Positions 48,800-58,129 are shown, numbered from the stretch's first letter. The stretch is DNA of 64,000 nucleotides from Prodigiosinella confusarubida (GCF_002847015.1 NZ_CP025085.1:1116001-1180000); one strand, 5' to 3'. Translations and numbers: made by a program. The notes: generated by a model from the letters alone, not told the origin.

Positions 48800-49276
48800 G
48801 ATATTTCCTGATAACTAAAATCTATCACTAAAAAGATATTCGTATCTTATATGTACCGGTTGGTTTGTGTACATTGAAAAAAACACAGGAGCCGGATAGT
48901 GATTTATCCCGATCGTCAGCAGACGGCAGGCTCCCGGACAGGACAATCCTGATCCCTTTTTGAAACGGCAACGATCGACGCGTCATGAACGTTATTTCTT
49001 CCTGCTGCTGGTGTAAGACACCTGCACATGGAATGTAATAATTTTCTGCCAGCCAAGGCTTTATTCCGCTGGTGGCCGGGTTGTTTCTGTTTCAAAGAGA
49101 GAATTTATGTTTTTTATCTATCGTCAGTTTCTGCCTTTATTTTCTTTCTCCTTGACCGGATACCCAGGATGTCAGTATCCACGCCTCATGCCGCCATTTT
49201 TTAGCGTTCGGCCATTCCCAATACTTATTTCCTGCTACTTCACATGGGTAGCCAGATGAAAACTGAGAGAACCGCT
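48800..49276. other. abgR-abgA divergent region
   Basis: No gene is seen in these 477 bases. The abgR-proximal end is AT-rich with a clear inverted repeat. The rest has only short frames. The spacing is long for a LysR-controlled divergent promoter, so an unrecognised element could be present. Confidence 0.6.
48833..48848. promoter_or_regulatory. Candidate AbgR operator
   Basis: AAGATA-TTCG-TATCTT is a perfect 6-bp-arm inverted repeat containing the T-N11-A spacing of LysR sites. It sits 34-49 bp upstream of the abgR start, the usual autoregulatory position. Confidence 0.5.
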
Positions 49277-50587
49277 ATGTATTCAGAGTTATCACAACGC
49301 GTTAATGAATTAATCCCTTATTTAACCCGACAACGTCGTGATCTGCATAAATATGCAGAATCTGGTTGGCTGGAGTTTCGAACCGCCACGTTGGTGGCGG
49401 AAGAACTACATCGACTCGGTTATACCCTGAAGCTTGGCCGCGACGTGATTAAGGCCGAAGCCCGTATGGGGCTGCCTTCAGAGCAAGTATTGAAGGAGCA
49501 GGAACAACGGGCGATAGAACAAGGCGCATTACCACAATGGATAGCGCATTTCTCCGGTGGCTTCACCGGCATCATGGCCGTGTTGGAAACCGGTCGGCCA
49601 GGGCCGGTGATGGGGTTCCGCGTAGATATGGATGCGCTGGATCTGAATGAGCAACTGGATGGCGAGCACCGTCCGTTCCGTGAGGGGTTCGCCTCTTGCA
49701 ACGTCGGTATGATGCACGCCTGCGGCCATGATGGACATACCACCATCGGGCTAGGACTGGCACAGGTGTTGATGGCCATGCGTGACCAGCTATGTGGCAC
49801 CATCAAACTGTTATTTCAGCCAGCGGAAGAGGGAACTCGCGGCGGCAAATCAATGGCCGAGTCGGGCATTGTGGATGATGTCGACTATTTTACGGCTATC
49901 CATATCGGCATCGGCGTGCCCGTCGGACACCTTGTGTGTGGCAATGACACCTTCATGGCCACTACCAAAATGGATGTCACCTACCGTGGTGTGGCTTCTC
50001 ATGCTGGCGGTAAGCCTGAAGAGGGGCGTAATGCCTTGCTGGCGGCGGCGCAGGCCACCTTGGGACTACACGCTATTCCCCGTCACAGTGGCGGCATCTC
50101 CCGCGTTAACGTTGGGGTGTTGCAGGCGGGAACCGGGCGTAATGTCATCGCTTCCCACGCCATAATGAAAGTGGAAACCCGCGGTGCCACCAATCAGGTG
50201 AATGAATTTATCTATCAGCAGGCGTTGCAGGTTATTCATGGCGCGGCTGCCATGCATGGCGTGGAAGTCGATGTGACACTGATGGGGGCGGCACAATCCA
50301 GTAAACCCAGTCAGGAATGGGTGACCTATATCCATCGTCAGGCCGAGGGGATTGCGGAACTTACACATATTGTCGATCGCCAGGAGGGTGCTGCCGGTTC
50401 CGAGGATGCCACTTATCTGATGGAGCGGGTGAAGGCGCACGGCGGTTTGGCGTCCTACGCTATTTTCGGCACTGAACTGAGCGCGGGTCATCACAATGAA
50501 AAATTCGATTTTGACGAAAGCGTTATTCCGGTCGCGGTGAAAACCCTGGCAGCATTAGCGCTGAATATCAAGACGTTCAAGGCATAG
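49277..50587 (+). CDS. abgA: p-Aminobenzoyl-glutamate hydrolase subunit A
   Basis: AbgA and AbgB together cleave the folate breakdown product p-aminobenzoyl-glutamate. This is an M20 metallopeptidase: metal-site blocks MGFRVDMDALDL, HACGHDGHTT, FQPAEEGTRGGKSM and the late AGHHNEKFDFDE. ATG 49277 (MYSELSQRVNEL) gives 436 residues, exactly the E. coli size, and GAGAG precedes it; the open frame begins 33 bases earlier. abgB starts one base after its stop region. Confidence 0.95.
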   Translation: MYSELSQRVNELIPYLTRQRRDLHKYAESGWLEFRTATLVAEELHRLGYTLKLGRDVIKAEARMGLPSEQVLKEQEQRAIEQGALPQWIAHFSGGFTGIMAVLETGRPGPVMGFRVDMDALDLNEQLDGEHRPFREGFASCNVGMMHACGHDGHTTIGLGLAQVLMAMRDQLCGTIKLLFQPAEEGTRGGKSMAESGIVDDVDYFTAIHIGIGVPVGHLVCGNDTFMATTKMDVTYRGVASHAGGKPEEGRNALLAAAQATLGLHAIPRHSGGISRVNVGVLQAGTGRNVIASHAIMKVETRGATNQVNEFIYQQALQVIHGAAAMHGVEVDVTLMGAAQSSKPSQEWVTYIHRQAEGIAELTHIVDRQEGAAGSEDATYLMERVKAHGGLASYAIFGTELSAGHHNEKFDFDESVIPVAVKTLAALALNIKTFKA

Positions 50588-50588
50588 C

Positions 50589-52040
50589 ATGAAACAAACA
50601 CTGGTTGATTTTATCAATGACACGATAGGTCTGCGACTATCACAGTTGGTCGCTATCGCCGATGATATTTGGGATCACCCTGAGACCCGGTTTGTGGAGA
50701 ATTATTCAGCGGGGTTGTTGGCGGGGGTGCTCGAAGCTGAAGGTTTTCAGGTTGAACGCGGTATTGCAGGGATTGACACGGCATTTGTCGCCAGCGTTGG
50801 CAATGGAAAACCGGTAGTAGCCTTGCTGGGGGAGTTTGACGCACTGGCGGGGTTAAGCCAGCAGGCGGGTTGCACGTTCCAGTCGGCGGTGGAAGACGGC
50901 GCCAATGGTCATGGCTGCGGCCACAATCTGCTGGGAACCGCGGCGTTAGGCGGCGTGTTGGCGATAAAAGCCTGGCTGGAACAGCATCCGCAATCTGGCA
51001 CAATACGCTTTTACGGCTGTCCCGGAGAGGAGGGCGGTTCAGGTAAGACCTTCATGGCCCGTGATGGTGTTTTTGATGATGTGGATGCGGCGCTGACATG
51101 GCATCCCGAAACGTTCAGCGGCATGTTCTGCAATCAGACGCTGGCCAATATTCAGGTCGCATTCAGTTTCAAAGGTATTGCCGCCCATGCCGCCAGCGCG
51201 CCACATCTGGGACGCAGTGCACTGGATGCGGTAACGCTGATGAATACCGGTGCCAATTTTCTGCGCGAACATATCATTCCAGAAGCCCGTTTACATTATG
51301 CGGTGACCAACGCGGGGGGCTCATCGCCCAACGTTGTGCAGGCCGATGCCGAGGTGTTGTATCTGATTCGCGCTCCGCAGGTGGATGAAGCGCAAGCCAT
51401 TTACGAACGGGTGGTGAAAATTGCTCAGGGCGCGGCGCTGATGACGGAAACCACATTGACGGTTCGTTTCGGCAAAGCCTGTTCTAACTATGTGCCTAAT
51501 CGCACTCTGGAGCAGGCGATGTACGGTTTTGTGCAGGCGTTTGGTGTGCCGGAATATGACGCTCAGGAGCGTATTTTCGCACAGGAAATGTATCGCACGT
51601 TCAGTCGTGAAGATATCGCCAGCAATATGGCGAATATGGCACGTACCGGCGGGGAAGCAGGCACGGCATTCTGTCGATCACTGTCCGGGAAAGTGTTGAC
51701 CGACTGCGTAGCGCCCTATGCGCCCAGTCGTGAATTGCTTTCCGGTTCTACCGATGTGGGCGACGTGAGCTGGCTGGTGCCGACGGCGCAATGTTTCAGC
51801 CCCTGTTTTGTGGTGGGAACACCGCTGCATACCTGGCAGACAGTGTCACAAGGGCGGACCTCTATTGCCCATAAAGGCATGTTTCTGGCCGCCAAAGTAA
51901 TGTCCGCCACCGCGCTGACATTATTTACCGACAGTGAGTTATTACGGCAATGCCAGCAGGAATTACAGCAACAGCGGCAGGATATTCCTTATCGTTGCCC
52001 TATCCCGGCAGAAATAACGCCGTCTGCGTTAAAAGGCTGA
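50589..52040 (+). CDS. abgB: p-Aminobenzoyl-glutamate hydrolase subunit B
   Basis: The second M20-family subunit of the heterodimeric hydrolase, 483 residues (E. coli 481). Blocks include ALLGEFDALAGLSQQAGC, GHGCGHNLLGTAAL, FYGCPGEEGGSGKTFMARDG and GSTDVGDVSWLVPTAQCF. Its start directly follows the abgA stop, so translation is coupled. A 404-bp gap with an ERIC element separates it from abgT, unlike the tight E. coli operon. Confidence 0.95.
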   Translation: MKQTLVDFINDTIGLRLSQLVAIADDIWDHPETRFVENYSAGLLAGVLEAEGFQVERGIAGIDTAFVASVGNGKPVVALLGEFDALAGLSQQAGCTFQSAVEDGANGHGCGHNLLGTAALGGVLAIKAWLEQHPQSGTIRFYGCPGEEGGSGKTFMARDGVFDDVDAALTWHPETFSGMFCNQTLANIQVAFSFKGIAAHAASAPHLGRSALDAVTLMNTGANFLREHIIPEARLHYAVTNAGGSSPNVVQADAEVLYLIRAPQVDEAQAIYERVVKIAQGAALMTETTLTVRFGKACSNYVPNRTLEQAMYGFVQAFGVPEYDAQERIFAQEMYRTFSREDIASNMANMARTGGEAGTAFCRSLSGKVLTDCVAPYAPSRELLSGSTDVGDVSWLVPTAQCFSPCFVVGTPLHTWQTVSQGRTSIAHKGMFLAAKVMSATALTLFTDSELLRQCQQELQQQRQDIPYRCPIPAEITPSALKG

Positions 52041-52444
52041 AAATATTATTTATTGGTAAGGATTAAAGAATAAGAAATATACCCGCTATTTTTCATGTTG
52101 CAGGTACGTCGGCTGCCCTCGTTCACCCCAGCCATTTATGGGAGTGAGCGCCAGAGGATTTACCCGGTTGCCGCTTTCCCGCACCTCGAAATCTATCGGG
52201 TATAAGCGAGTTCGCTCTCTGATGCTGTTCACTTAAGCCTGTTTTCAGGGGAGTACCACGGTTGGTTCCAGGAAGGACGCCGAACGTGGTGGTTTCTCGT
52301 GTAGCTCGGTTTATTAATTGGCAAGCATTACGCTCGTTCTCGCGTTTATTTCTCTCAGGGAAAACATAATAAAAATAGGTGCCGACACTAACAAGACACT
52401 TTATTCCATAAATATAACTTATCGCATTTTGAGGTAAATACTGA
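52041..52444. other. abgB-abgT gap
   Basis: No gene is seen. The gap contains an ERIC-type repeat (52079-52203). The remaining 240 bases are AT-rich towards abgT and could hold a separate abgT promoter. Confidence 0.6.
52079..52203 (-). repeat. ERIC-type element between abgB and abgT
   Basis: A 125-bp copy with termini ATACCC and GGGTAT. The interior (GGCTGCCCTCGTTCACCCCAG, then TTGCCGCTTTCCCGCACCTCG) follows the reverse ERIC consensus with many changes. It is transcribed as part of the spacer if abgABT is an operon. Confidence 0.8.
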
Positions 52445-53971
52445 ATGAGCATTGAAGCAGAAAACAATCAGTCTCAGCCGGGGGGATTTCTTCAGTGGGT
52501 TGAGCGGGTGGGAAATAAAATTCCCAATCCGTTCCTGCTGTTTGTTTATTTAATCGTGATATTAATGTTCGCCAGCGCCATTTTTTCCTGGCTGGGAATT
52601 ACCGCTACCAATCCGGCCAATGGGGAAACCGTTCAGGTAAAAAATCTGCTTAGTGTGAAAGGACTGCAATGGATTTTACCGAACGTTATTAAAAACTTCA
52701 GTGGTTTTACCCCGCTGGGTGCGATTCTGGCATTGGTGTTAGGGGCGGGGCTGGCGGAGCGAGTCGGTCTGCTGCAAACGCTGATGTATAAAATGGCATC
52801 ACGAGTGAGTGCCCGCTATGCCAGCTATATGGTGTTGTTTATCGCTTTTTTCAGCCATATATCCTCTGATGCGGCATTAGTGGTCATGCCACCGTTAGGT
52901 GCGTTGATTTTTCTGGCGGTGGGACGAAACCCGATTGCCGGATTACTGGCGGCCATTGCTGGCGTCGGTTCCGGCTTTACAGCCAATCTGCTGATTGTGA
53001 CAACCGATGTTCTGCTCTCCGGGCTCAGTACCGAGGCGGCTAAAGCCATTAATCCAGCAGTCCATGTCAGTGTTATCGATAACTGGTTTTTTATGGCTGC
53101 TTCGGTTGTGGTGCTGACCGTGGTGGGTGCATTGATAACGGATAAGTTTGTCGAGCCCCGTTTGCCGCCGTATCAGGGAGAACGTAACGAAAGTCTGCAC
53201 CAACTGACGCCAGAACAGCACCGGGGATTAAAAGCCAGTGGTATTGCCGCACTGATTTTTCTGATTATTGTCGTCTTGTTGGTGGTGCCGCAATGGGGGC
53301 CGTTGCGTGATCCGGTGCACCATACGGTGATGCCATCCCCTTTTATCAAAGGTATTGTGCCGCTGATTATTCTGTTCTTCTTTGCGGTTTCCATTCCGTA
53401 TGGTGTTGTTACCGGGCAGATCAAATCCCAGAATGACTTGCCGCAACTAATGATTGATCCAATGAAAGGCATGGCTGGATTTATTGTGATGGTGTTTCCG
53501 CTGTCACAGTTTGTCGCCTTCTTCAACTGGAGCAATATGGGCAAATTTATGGCGATTGGCCTGACGGATTTGCTGGAAGCATTGGGGATGACCGGAATCC
53601 CGGCGTTTGTCGGCCTGATTTTCCTATCGGCACTATTGTGTATGTTTATCGCCAGCGGTTCGGCTATCTGGTCGATTTTGGCACCGATATTCGTGCCAAT
53701 GTTTATGTTGCTAGGTTTTCACCCGGCATTTGCCCAGATTGTGTTTCGTGTCGCCGATTCCTCAGTCATTCCGTTAGCACCGGTATCACCGTTTGTGCCA
53801 CTATTTTTGGGTTTCTTGCAACGTTACAACAAGGATGCCAAACTGGGGACCTACTATGCATTGATACTTCCCTTTCCGATTGTATTTTTCCTGGTCTGGC
53901 TGTTACTGTTGGTGGTGTGGTATCTGCTGGGACTACCGATTGGTCCGGGTATTTATCCGCATTTGCAATAA
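52445..53971 (+). CDS. abgT: p-Aminobenzoyl-glutamate transporter AbgT
   Basis: An inner-membrane importer of the AbgT family, which also includes antimetabolite exporters. It has 508 residues, identical to E. coli AbgT in length, with about nine to eleven membrane segments and two re-entrant hairpins. Family segments include FSHISSDAALVVMPPLGALIF and FIASGSAIWSILAPIFVPMF. ATG 52445 (MSIEAENNQSQ) follows GAGG with a long spacing. Confidence 0.94.
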   Translation: MSIEAENNQSQPGGFLQWVERVGNKIPNPFLLFVYLIVILMFASAIFSWLGITATNPANGETVQVKNLLSVKGLQWILPNVIKNFSGFTPLGAILALVLGAGLAERVGLLQTLMYKMASRVSARYASYMVLFIAFFSHISSDAALVVMPPLGALIFLAVGRNPIAGLLAAIAGVGSGFTANLLIVTTDVLLSGLSTEAAKAINPAVHVSVIDNWFFMAASVVVLTVVGALITDKFVEPRLPPYQGERNESLHQLTPEQHRGLKASGIAALIFLIIVVLLVVPQWGPLRDPVHHTVMPSPFIKGIVPLIILFFFAVSIPYGVVTGQIKSQNDLPQLMIDPMKGMAGFIVMVFPLSQFVAFFNWSNMGKFMAIGLTDLLEALGMTGIPAFVGLIFLSALLCMFIASGSAIWSILAPIFVPMFMLLGFHPAFAQIVFRVADSSVIPLAPVSPFVPLFLGFLQRYNKDAKLGTYYALILPFPIVFFLVWLLLLVVWYLLGLPIGPGIYPHLQ

Positions 53972-54047
53972 GTTGCGTTACCTTTTTCTGATGGCGGGGG
54001 CCTCGTGTTCCCGCTGTGGTGTTTCGGAATAAAAAAAATAATATTAA

Positions 54048-54074
54048 ATCGTTTGCTATTTAATTTTAAACGAT
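54048..54074. promoter_or_regulatory. Inverted repeat upstream of ohrR, candidate OhrR operator
   Basis: ATCGTTT-N13-AAACGAT is a perfect 7-bp-arm inverted repeat with an AT-rich centre, ending 14 bp before the ohrR start. A partial half-site (ACGATTTAAT) recurs before ohr at 54602. Confidence 0.5.
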
Positions 54075-54087
54075 GTAAATTTGCGAC

Positions 54088-54561
54088 ATGAACAGAAAAG
54101 ATAGCGATACCTTACAACACCCCATGAACGACAGTACTTACCGACTGGATGGTCAACTGTGTTTTGCGTTGTATTCAGCTAACCTGGCGATGAACAAAAT
54201 CTATCGCCGTCTGTTGTCCGCGCTGAATTTGACCTATCCACAATATCTGGTGATGCTAGTGCTGTGGGAACGTGATGGTATAACGGTCTCTGAGCTGGGC
54301 GAACGTCTGTATTTGGATTCAGCCACATTGACGCCGTTACTTAAACGCCTGCAAAGCGCCGGGCTAGTCGTTCGTAATCGTGGTACTGAGGATGAGCGCC
54401 AGGTGCTGATTAACCTGACAGTGGCGGGGCGGGAATTACAACAAAAAGCCTACGCTGTGCCTGAAGGGGTATTTTGTGCCGCAGAGTGTGATATTGAGCA
54501 GTTACAGTCCATCAAAAAAGATTTGGAAGTGTTACGTACCAACCTGATCAAGCATATCTGA
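54088..54561 (+). CDS. ohrR: Organic-hydroperoxide-sensing MarR-family repressor OhrR
   Basis: A peroxide-sensing repressor of ohr, 157 residues. The reactive cysteine lies in [16 protein letters not shown] near the N terminus; the context matches Xanthomonas OhrR Cys22. The winged HTH is [24 protein letters not shown]. An alternative ATG at 54124 ([10 protein letters not shown]) would shorten the N terminus by 12 residues, and neither has a strong ribosome-binding site. ohr follows 105 bp downstream. Confidence 0.9.
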   Translation: MNRKDSDTLQHPMNDSTYRLDGQLCFALYSANLAMNKIYRRLLSALNLTYPQYLVMLVLWERDGITVSELGERLYLDSATLTPLLKRLQSAGLVVRNRGTEDERQVLINLTVAGRELQQKAYAVPEGVFCAAECDIEQLQSIKKDLEVLRTNLIKHI

Positions 54562-54666
54562 CAGGAGGGCAAGAAGGTTTTTTTTCGTTAATTACATAGT
54601 ACACGATTTAATATTTCACTATTTAAAAAGCAGCGCATTGTTTAACCTAAATATCTGGAGTCTATT

Positions 54667-55092
54667 ATGTCTATTGAAAAAGTATTGTACGTTGCTCATG
54701 CCCAGGCGACTGGTGGTCGTGATGGTCGCGCAGTTTCTTCTGATAACCAGCTTGATGTGAAGCTGACCACCCCGCGTGAGCTGGGCGGAGCCGGTGGTGA
54801 AGGGACAAATCCTGAACAGCTGTTTGCGGCAGGTTATTCCGCTTGCTTCCTGGGTGCATTGAAGTTTGTATCCGCTCGTGAAAAAGTCGTATTGCCAGCG
54901 GAAACCACTATTAGTGGGAATGTCGGTATTGGTGCCATTCCCACCGGGTTCGGTATTGAAGTAGAACTGAAGATTTCACTGCCGGGGCTGGATCGGGCTG
55001 TAGCGGAAGATCTGGTGCAGAAGGCACATATTGTCTGCCCATACTCCAACGCGACCCGTGGCAACATCGATGTAACGCTTAGTATCATTTAA
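54667..55092 (+). CDS. ohr: Organic hydroperoxide resistance protein Ohr
   Basis: A dithiol-dependent peroxidase that reduces organic hydroperoxides. Its two redox cysteines are in [15 protein letters not shown] and [16 protein letters not shown], and the protein has 141 residues, typical of the family. It lies in the same direction as ohrR. Start ATG 54667 follows CTGGAG. A hairpin (55112) follows the stop. Confidence 0.96.
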   Translation: MSIEKVLYVAHAQATGGRDGRAVSSDNQLDVKLTTPRELGGAGGEGTNPEQLFAAGYSACFLGALKFVSAREKVVLPAETTISGNVGIGAIPTGFGIEVELKISLPGLDRAVAEDLVQKAHIVCPYSNATRGNIDVTLSII

Positions 55093-55111
55093 TGTGATGT
55101 GTACCGGTGCG

Positions 55112-55136
55112 GCGGGTAAATGACATTATTACCCGC
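55112..55136. terminator. Hairpin after ohr
   Basis: GCGGGTAA and TTACCCGC form a perfect 8-bp stem with a 9-base loop, 20 bases after the ohr stop. It is probably the ohr transcript end. Confidence 0.55.
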
Positions 55137-55200
55137 TATAACGCTGGTAGCATTAGTCTGGTCCCTGTCCGGTTACTGACTGGGTGACAAAAGGTATTTC

Positions 55201-55977
55201 TTACTCAACAAGGTCAACGTCGTTGGCGAGTTTGCCTTCCATGGTTGCAATCATCATTTCAAGCAGGCTGGGGAAATTAAATAGGCTTTCTCTGGAGAAG
55301 TCAGAGGAATCCTGGTTAATTCTGGTTTGTAGCTCCGCTTCATAACCCACCGGATATTGCACCTGTTCAATGGCCGGAAGTGAATGGTAGTTATCAAGCA
55401 GGGCTTGCAAAAAATGGGTCTGTTTGCCGGTGTTGTTATATTCTTGACGGGCTTGGGTTACTATCGTTTTCCGCCATGCCTGCTCTTGATCATAAGCTTC
55501 ACTCCAGGCGGCACGGCGTTCATTCATGGTAAAGGTGCCACTGTTATCGTAAGTGATTAAAGAAAGTTGGGTATAAGAGAGTCCTTTAAACGGATTACTG
55601 TCTTTCCCATTAATGAAATCAGTCGCTTGTTTAGCGCGGTTCAGTAAGTCCGGGTCTGTCGTATTGGGTGTTTCCGCATCATATTTTTTCTGATTGTAGT
55701 AGTACAACATACCGGTTATCTGATTGAGCGATTTATTGGCTTCTTGCTTCAATGCGTTGTGGCTCAGGCCAGCATCTCTGGCATCCGCACGCACTGATGC
55801 CTCATTTAACTGATGGATTAATATGGGTGAGAGATGAAAGCCATTAATAGAGATACTCGCCCCAGAAGATATTGATGGTTCGGTAGTCGATATCGAAGGT
55901 GTCTGACCTACATTTTTTATTTCATTGATAGGGGCTGCGTCTATAATAAGTAGATTGACATTTTTTGTACTGAACAT
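55201..55977 (-). CDS. Uncharacterised protein (orphan), 258 residues
   Basis: I do not recognise this protein. From ATG 55977 (MFSTKNVNLLIIDAAP) it has 258 residues, with no signal peptide, no membrane segment and no cysteines. The N-terminal 50 residues are Ser/Thr/Ile-rich and low in charge. The rest is mostly helical and rich in Q, N, D and Y (SYTQLSLITYDNSGTFTMNERRAAW). A secreted or effector-like protein is possible but unsupported. The frame opens at 56007 inside an ERIC element; AAGGG before 55977 makes that start more likely. The gene is AT-richer than its upstream neighbours. Confidence 0.65.
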   Translation of the reverse strand: MFSTKNVNLLIIDAAPINEIKNVGQTPSISTTEPSISSGASISINGFHLSPILIHQLNEASVRADARDAGLSHNALKQEANKSLNQITGMLYYYNQKKYDAETPNTTDPDLLNRAKQATDFINGKDSNPFKGLSYTQLSLITYDNSGTFTMNERRAAWSEAYDQEQAWRKTIVTQARQEYNNTGKQTHFLQALLDNYHSLPAIEQVQYPVGYEAELQTRINQDSSDFSRESLFNFPSLLEMMIATMEGKLANDVDLVE

Positions 55978-55989
55978 AATGGCCCTTAT

Positions 55990-56113
55990 ATACCCGTCAT
56001 CTTTCAAGTTGCAAGTACGTTGTCTACCTTCAATTCCTTAGGCCGCTTACTAAAGTAAGCTCTTGGACGGCACTCAATTGCCGCTTCTCTACAGCTCGAG
56101 ATCTATTGGGTAT
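55990..56113 (-). repeat. ERIC-type element upstream of the orphan gene
   Basis: A 124-bp copy bounded by ATACCC and GGGTAT, with CATCTTTCAAGTTGCAAG and the CTAAAGTAAGCTCTTGGACGG core. Its left end is only 12 bases from the start codon of the orphan gene, so it lies in that gene's leader or promoter. Confidence 0.8.
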
Positions 56114-56902
56114 AAATTTTGTTAACTTTTATTTTTTCAATATACAGATGACATTTATAGAAAATAATAAGACAGATGAATAAATAAACCGGGCGATTTA
56201 AATAGAATAGCCTCAGGAATGGCAGTGGCTTATAAAATACTTTATGTATGATTATTCTTGCTTTCAGAATCTTTCATTAATTTCACCATAAAATTAATAT
56301 AATTATCATGAGTCACGAATAGTAAATAAAAAATGCTTCCAGGACGCTATAATGGCGAAGTATACCAGCTATTTAATGCTTATTAACGAAATTCTGCCGT
56401 TTGTTACAATTTTTTTGAACCAGAGCAATATAAGTAAAAGTGATTATATCGCTTAGTAATACTAAGTATGATAATTAATATGATGGTATCCCATTAAATT
56501 GATTTTTATATTCAGCGGGATAGCGTAGTCAATAACAATCTTGATGATCTCAATAGGATGGTTACCGGCCTTTATTCAGTAACCCTCTACATCATTTGAT
56601 GGGCAGATGATTCTATTATCCAGAGCATCTGGCCGAGACAGTAAAGGAACACGCCGAAAGACAAAACCGATCTTCTGACTACGGGTTTTTGTCCGTTCAT
56701 CCGCCGTTATGAAGCATTATTACTTTAATGAGTGCTCTTCTTTTGAGCAATCGTAGGTTTTGCAGGGCGATGGTAAAAAATGGCTTGCCATATATATTAA
56801 ATCAGTCCATAATTGCGCCCATTCCAAACGCCTTAAAGTGTTAAAGCCTTTTTAATCAAAGAGTTAAATGCTTGTAAGTCGTTTGAAAATACAGTTAGTC
56901 AT
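56114..56902. other. AT-rich non-coding stretch before tRNA-Gly copy 2
   Basis: No gene is seen. The stretch is very AT-rich up to about 56540. Its last 120 bases hold a tRNA promoter (annotated). No ERIC copy or mobile gene is evident inside it. Confidence 0.6.
56785..56813 (+). promoter_or_regulatory. Promoter of tRNA-Gly copy 2
   Basis: TTGCCA-N17-CATAAT followed by a GC-rich discriminator (TGCGCCC). The same arrangement, with similar flanks, precedes copy 3. The tRNA starts about 83 bases after the predicted start point. Confidence 0.6.
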
Positions 56903-56978
<76 letters not shown>

Positions 56979-57315
56979 AATCTTCTTTTATAGATGTCTA
57001 ATGGTTCCTATAATTCGTTGATTCAACAGCGTTATGGATCTGTTGAGCATCCACCAACTCTGTTGAAAACCACCATCGACCACGACTTTTAATCCCGTTA
57101 ATCCCCAACGTTTTTCGAACACTTGGTATCGGCACGTTAGTGTCGCCGGTGATGAAAACATCACCAACAACCTGGTCAAAACGGCAAGGCCCAAGAGCAA
57201 ATCCGGCAGACTACCAACTTGATACTGTAGGGTCTGCGTTATCGCGGAATCTCTGGTTGGCCGGCGACACCTTTACCGACTACCGACAAGTGTGAAACCG
57301 TTCTAACGGGGAAAC
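56979..57315. other. Non-coding stretch between tRNA-Gly copy 2 and the lectin genes
   Basis: No supported gene. The first 55 bases align loosely with the DNA after tRNA copy 3. Short open pieces on the plus strand may be decayed coding sequence, but I cannot assign them. Confidence 0.5.
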
Positions 57316-57717
57316 TTATCCTACATTTTGGAACCACTGTAGCTGGATGAATGAATCATTGTAGTCATAATCCATGGCGTCCTCGCTGGCGAAGATATAT
57401 TTGCCAAAGTAGACCGAGGAACCGCTGGTAATCACATCCTGCGACCACAAGATCTGAGAATAGGACTTTCCTCCGTTCGTCCCGATCCAAATCGAATAAC
57501 TCCCCGATGTATCAGCCTGAAAAAAACCTGAACCAATTTGTGTTGGTATACCGCCGCTTGAACTCGCACCCTGAACCGTAAAGACGATGTTCGCGTTGCT
57601 GTCCTTTAATTGAATGAACTGGTTAGCTGAACTTTGTACCAACGCAGACCAGAACACTATTTTGTTGGCTGGGATACTGATGGCAATACCATTGCCACTT
57701 ACGGGCCCTATCGTCAT
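57316..57717 (-). CDS. LecB (PA-IIL)-like calcium-dependent lectin, paralogue 2
   Basis: A 133-residue protein, paralogous to the gene just upstream in the operon. Its end matches the LecB calcium loop: residues 112-121 read EDAMDYDYND (LecB EDGTDNDYND), and the chain ends in Gly133, whose carboxylate binds calcium of the partner subunit in LecB. The N-terminal calcium ligand Asn21 of LecB aligns with Gln28 here, and the adjacent specificity loop is SSA instead of SSG. There is no signal peptide, as in LecB. No cysteine is present. It lies 10 bp downstream of paralogue 1. Confidence 0.75.
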   Translation of the reverse strand: MTIGPVSGNGIAISIPANKIVFWSALVQSSANQFIQLKDSNANIVFTVQGASSSGGIPTQIGSGFFQADTSGSYSIWIGTNGGKSYSQILWSQDVITSGSSVYFGKYIFASEDAMDYDYNDSFIQLQWFQNVG

Positions 57718-57727
57718 TATCTGTTCC

Positions 57728-58129
57728 TCAACCGATGCTGTTAAACCACGTTAACGTTAGACAAGAGTCATTAAAGTCCTGATCTGCGCCGTCTTCGGTA
57801 ATGAAGTTAAAACAACTAGAAAATATTTGGCTACCGATAATTAGCGTCATTTCATCCCACATAACTTGTGACCAGGATTGCCCGTTGTTATAGCCGAGGA
57901 AAATGGTATAAACGCCAGTCCCCGCCGTAACAAATGAACCTTGACCGATCTGTGTGGGTGAATGCCCTCCGGTAGAAGCGCCGCTCGACTGTATCACCAC
58001 CGTGTTTGTGGAATCCCGCACCTGGATAAATTGCGAATAAGAGGCCTGAACATCCGCTGTCCAGAATACGGTTTTCCCTACTGGTAAGGTGATGGGTATT
58101 CCATTTCCTGAAACGGGTCCGACACTCAT
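57728..58129 (-). CDS. LecB (PA-IIL)-like calcium-dependent lectin, paralogue 1
   Basis: A 133-residue lectin-like protein. It aligns with Pseudomonas LecB from ITLPVGKTVFWTADV (LecB FTLPANTNFGVTAF) to the calcium loop EDGADQDFND (112-121) and the terminal Gly133. Asn21 of LecB is replaced by Gln28, and the sugar-specificity loop is ASY. Two cysteines (106 and 123) are extra. The start ATG overlaps the stop of the thiaminase-like gene by four bases (ATGA), with GGAGAGG inside the upstream gene. Sugar binding is inferred from the family; specificity cannot be predicted. Confidence 0.78.
   Translation of the reverse strand: MSVGPVSGNGIPITLPVGKTVFWTADVQASYSQFIQVRDSTNTVVIQSSGASTGGHSPTQIGQGSFVTAGTGVYTIFLGYNNGQSWSQVMWDEMTLIIGSQIFSSCFNFITEDGADQDFNDSCLTLTWFNSIG

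Noticed and set aside
56988-57200. 70-codon minus-strand frame after tRNA-Gly copy 2
   Set aside because: No ribosome-binding site, no recognisable domain, and the composition looks like chance reading of non-coding DNA.
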